Assembly (NCBI GenBank): GCA_028825445.1
Contig: JAPKAD010000005.1
Span: 62,001 to 126,000, forward strand
Length of the DNA: 64,000 nt
Reading direction: 5' to 3'
DNA from: Octadecabacter sp.
GTDB lineage: Bacteria; Pseudomonadota; Alphaproteobacteria; Rhodobacterales; Rhodobacteraceae
Shown: piece by piece, positions 61,756 through 64,000 of the stretch
How the letters are laid out: every line of letters starts with the position of its first letter
Position numbering within the stretch: the stretch's first letter is position 1
Position numbers and translations under genes: made by a program
Notes under the pieces: generated by a model
What the model saw: the letters and a program-made list of their open reading frames with translations, nothing else
Databases searched by the model: none
Told to the model about the DNA's origin: nothing

Positions 61756-61784
61756 CGTTTATCGCCGACCTGTTGGGTGGTCAA
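61756..61784 (-). promoter_or_regulatory. Candidate sigma-70-type promoter of the nuo operon
   Basis: On the minus strand TTGACC (61784-61779) is followed after 17 bases by TAAACG (61761-61756). The -35 box is good and the -10 box weak. Transcription would start about 50 bases before the nuoA GTG. No other pair between here and nuoA looks better. Confidence 0.35.
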
Positions 61785-64000
61785 CGGGCACAACGCCGCG
61801 TTATGGGGGCGAATTGACGCTGATCGTTGGATTCTATCAGGCGCATCAATGCCTATTGCACCAATAAATCTAGCCTCAAGGCGGATTAGACTTATTAAAA
61901 TAAGGATTATATTCTGCTTTTTCTTTAAGTATTATCAATGCTTCACAAGTGTTTAAATAGAATTATTATGGGTAGATTTAATAAGTTTGCTGATTAATTT
62001 TAGGGTAGTGGAATTGGCTTCAGCTACAGCAACAGGCGCGCACTCCAAAAAACTTTGATTTCTGCTTCCACGTCCACTTCAAGGTCTTACGCTGTGGCAA
62101 GAGTAGACACGATTCCAAAACGCTGTGAAACCTCTCAACTGAACTGGCATAAATTTGAATTCACGCCGAAGTTCCCACTGCAAGACTTACCATTACGTGT
62201 GTCAACTCATCAATCATTTGAACCAACATGGCGTTATCTTGTTTTCTAAGCGTAAATATCGCCACAACCCACACATATAATTTTAAAGTTGTCTCTTTAA
62301 GCAATTACAATTGCTCGCAGCACGAACTCAAATTTTACATCAGCATAAGTAAATGTCAGATCAATGCCTGATTCAATTAATTTGTAGAGCTAAATAAAGG
62401 GTAATTATTTAGTTTGCACCGTTTACAGGCTCAGTTGTAGTATAATGGTAACAACCAAAATCATCCATAGATGTGTCAATCACATCCAGGTCAGAAGCGA
62501 CTCACATGTTGATGTTGGTCAAAGCATAACAACCAATATCTTGGTAACACTCCACCAAATCATTCGGAGGCACCGCATCAAAATATGTGCCAAACATGTT
62601 TTGAATAATACCCAGCGTGCCTGCACGGATAATATCGCCAATATTAAGCATAAAACATTTTACATTGCTTAATTGTGCACAGATAAGCCACTTTCACAGA
62701 GTTAGTGGAACCGCCAAGCGTGTTGTGAATTATGCACAGTAAGCATATTGGAACGAGCACATACCCTACTTTTATTAAGGATATGGTGCTAATGGAATAG
62801 AGTTTCGGTAATGCTGGAGTTGTGATTATCCTGCAAAAAAACCTTGAAGGTTGAAAAAATTATTGCCTATTCATCTTCATGAAACTGCGGGGTGTCGCCA
62901 ATCCAGGGCAATTTAGTGTTAAGCACATTATGGCGAAAGTTTTCAATGTACTAGATTTAATTTAGAATTTGCATTTTATCCGTGGTCTGCTCCACTCATT
63001 TGAGGTTAACAAAACTCAATTCTTTGATTTGATGCAGTCAAGCCACAGAAAGTGAGCCGAAAAATAAAATTTTCTGATGTGGCCATATCCTAGATTTTGT
63101 TTTGCAACACTTTGCAGTGGCCTGCCTCTAGAGAATAAATTTGTTGAAATATCGATAGCCTTCATCGATGTTAAATTGTAATAAACTTCTTGCGTGAGCA
63201 CAGATGGCCAGAACTTTTCCCGCAAACAACATTTAATAAGTCGTGCCATATTTAAGGAATTTAGATTAACACAGTGTCTGTGATTTATCTAACGCTGAAG
63301 CGATCAAGCGGGTCCAACTGAGTGAGTGTCATCGACGCAGAACCAGATGTTGGAGGGATGCTTTTTACCCATCAGAACGCCCGATATTGTCATTTTTTTG
63401 ATATTAATTTTTTGTCCGACACATTGCAAATCATTTAATCAAATACGTAAATATTAAGTGCAAAGTTAAAATCATTTAAACTAATTAACTTTGTCAGTGG
63501 TACATGCAGGGCGCAAACAATCCTACAGCCGTTTCGACCATCCCGCCGCCTAGTTCGAGAGTGAGATTGCAATAAATCAACTAGCGTTGTTAAAGGTAAC
63601 ATGAGGAAAATTTAAGAGTGCGTGCAATCAGCCCGATGACAACGCTCCCAACTTTAAATTCTGAATAGCTTGTAAGGGCTGTCATAAAGCCTCAAATCGT
63701 CAACACGGCAGTAACCTAAGTGGACAAGTATACAGCTTAACATTACGAGAGCAGCCCTGCAGACAATAACTTGAAGAATTACTTTCGCAATTATATGATT
63801 GTAATGTGGGACTGATTAATTCCTTCCCTCAACGCCAATAGACGCGCAAACAGTGTTGGGAAAAGTCAGTTGGGCCAAACGGCTAATTACAGGAAGAAAA
63901 CCTGTGTGGCGATGTCAGTATAAAGCTTTTCTCCAAGCATATACTATAATTTTTAATTTTTTATTAACGTATCAGGGAAGCTAAGCCAGTTACAAAACAC

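Larger units (their letters stand above)
61703..64000. other. Non-coding AT-rich region at the right end of the window
   Basis: The first 100 bases hold the nuo control region. For the remaining 2.2 kb I see no supported gene: the longer open runs (62055-62249, 62445-62672 on plus; 63016-63249 on minus) give text without motifs, ribosome sites or membrane segments. A stretch at 62437-62456 resembles the D-arm of a tRNA but the rest of the cloverleaf is missing. Confidence 0.55.

Noticed and set aside
62416-62500. tRNA-like stretch with TGTAGTATAATGGTAAC, as in the D-arm of tRNA-Gly
   Set aside because: No anticodon stem, T-arm (GGTTCGAATC type) or acceptor pairing can be found downstream; chance or a tiny relic.
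62445-62672. 75-codon plus-strand frame in the right-hand empty region
   Set aside because: No ribosome site, no hydrophobic or catalytic pattern, unusual His/Asn/Thr content.

Overview
The window looks like a chromosomal segment of an alphaproteobacterium of the Rhodobacterales (Roseobacter group). The evidence is gene content and order: a full 14-subunit nuo (complex I) cluster with extra small genes wedged between subunits and followed by birA, coaX and rnj; the tatABC-DUF815 block facing surE-pcm-nlpD; and the run pyrC-pyrE-dnaB-alr-mlaE-mlaF-radA-cvpA-purF-SDR. By eye, base composition is unusually AT-rich for this group and clearly more so between genes. About a fifth of the window holds no gene I can support, in spacers of 0.3 to 2.3 kb.

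Layout. 1-1452 (minus): start of a BamB-like lipoprotein gene cut by the left edge and a YfgM-like membrane-anchored protein. 1699-6686 (plus): an RND efflux adaptor and permease pair. 8064-9881 (minus): an Atm1/HMT1-type ABC exporter. 10692-11912 (plus): glutaryl-CoA dehydrogenase. 12940-19390: a small membrane protein (minus), then pyrC, pyrE, dnaB, alr, mlaE and mlaF (plus). 20929-26077 (plus): radA, cvpA, purF and a short-chain dehydrogenase-like protein. 26201-31493: surE, pcm and an NlpD-like lipoprotein (plus) converge on a tatA-tatB-tatC-DUF815 operon (minus). 31687-34320: a YafY-type regulator (plus) overlapping tail to tail with an orphan FbpC-like ABC ATPase, then an atypical SDR (both minus). 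35459-40031 (plus): prfC, a small exported DUF3299-like protein and a DEAD-box RNA helicase ending at a strong bidirectional terminator.

40117-61702 (minus) is one long respiratory cluster, read from nuoA at the right to rnj at the left. Between the subunit genes lie a 62-codon gene (nuoC/nuoD), a 36-codon gene plus two related small genes (nuoD/nuoE), a DUF5337-like membrane protein (nuoE/nuoF), a DUF5333-like exported protein (nuoF/nuoG), a lipoprotein (nuoG/nuoH) and an AhpD-like protein (nuoI/nuoJ). Most junctions overlap by a few bases, suggesting translational coupling, but non-coding stretches of about 1 kb and 0.36 kb break the cluster either side of nuoF. 61703-64000 holds no recognisable gene.

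I found no CRISPR array, rRNA, complete tRNA, transposase, integrase or known defence system. The most original material is the set of small, uncharacterised genes embedded in the complex I cluster, above all the tightly packed 36- and 62-codon frames. Next are the in-frame, compositionally different insert in the RND permease and two SDR proteins lacking textbook catalytic residues.
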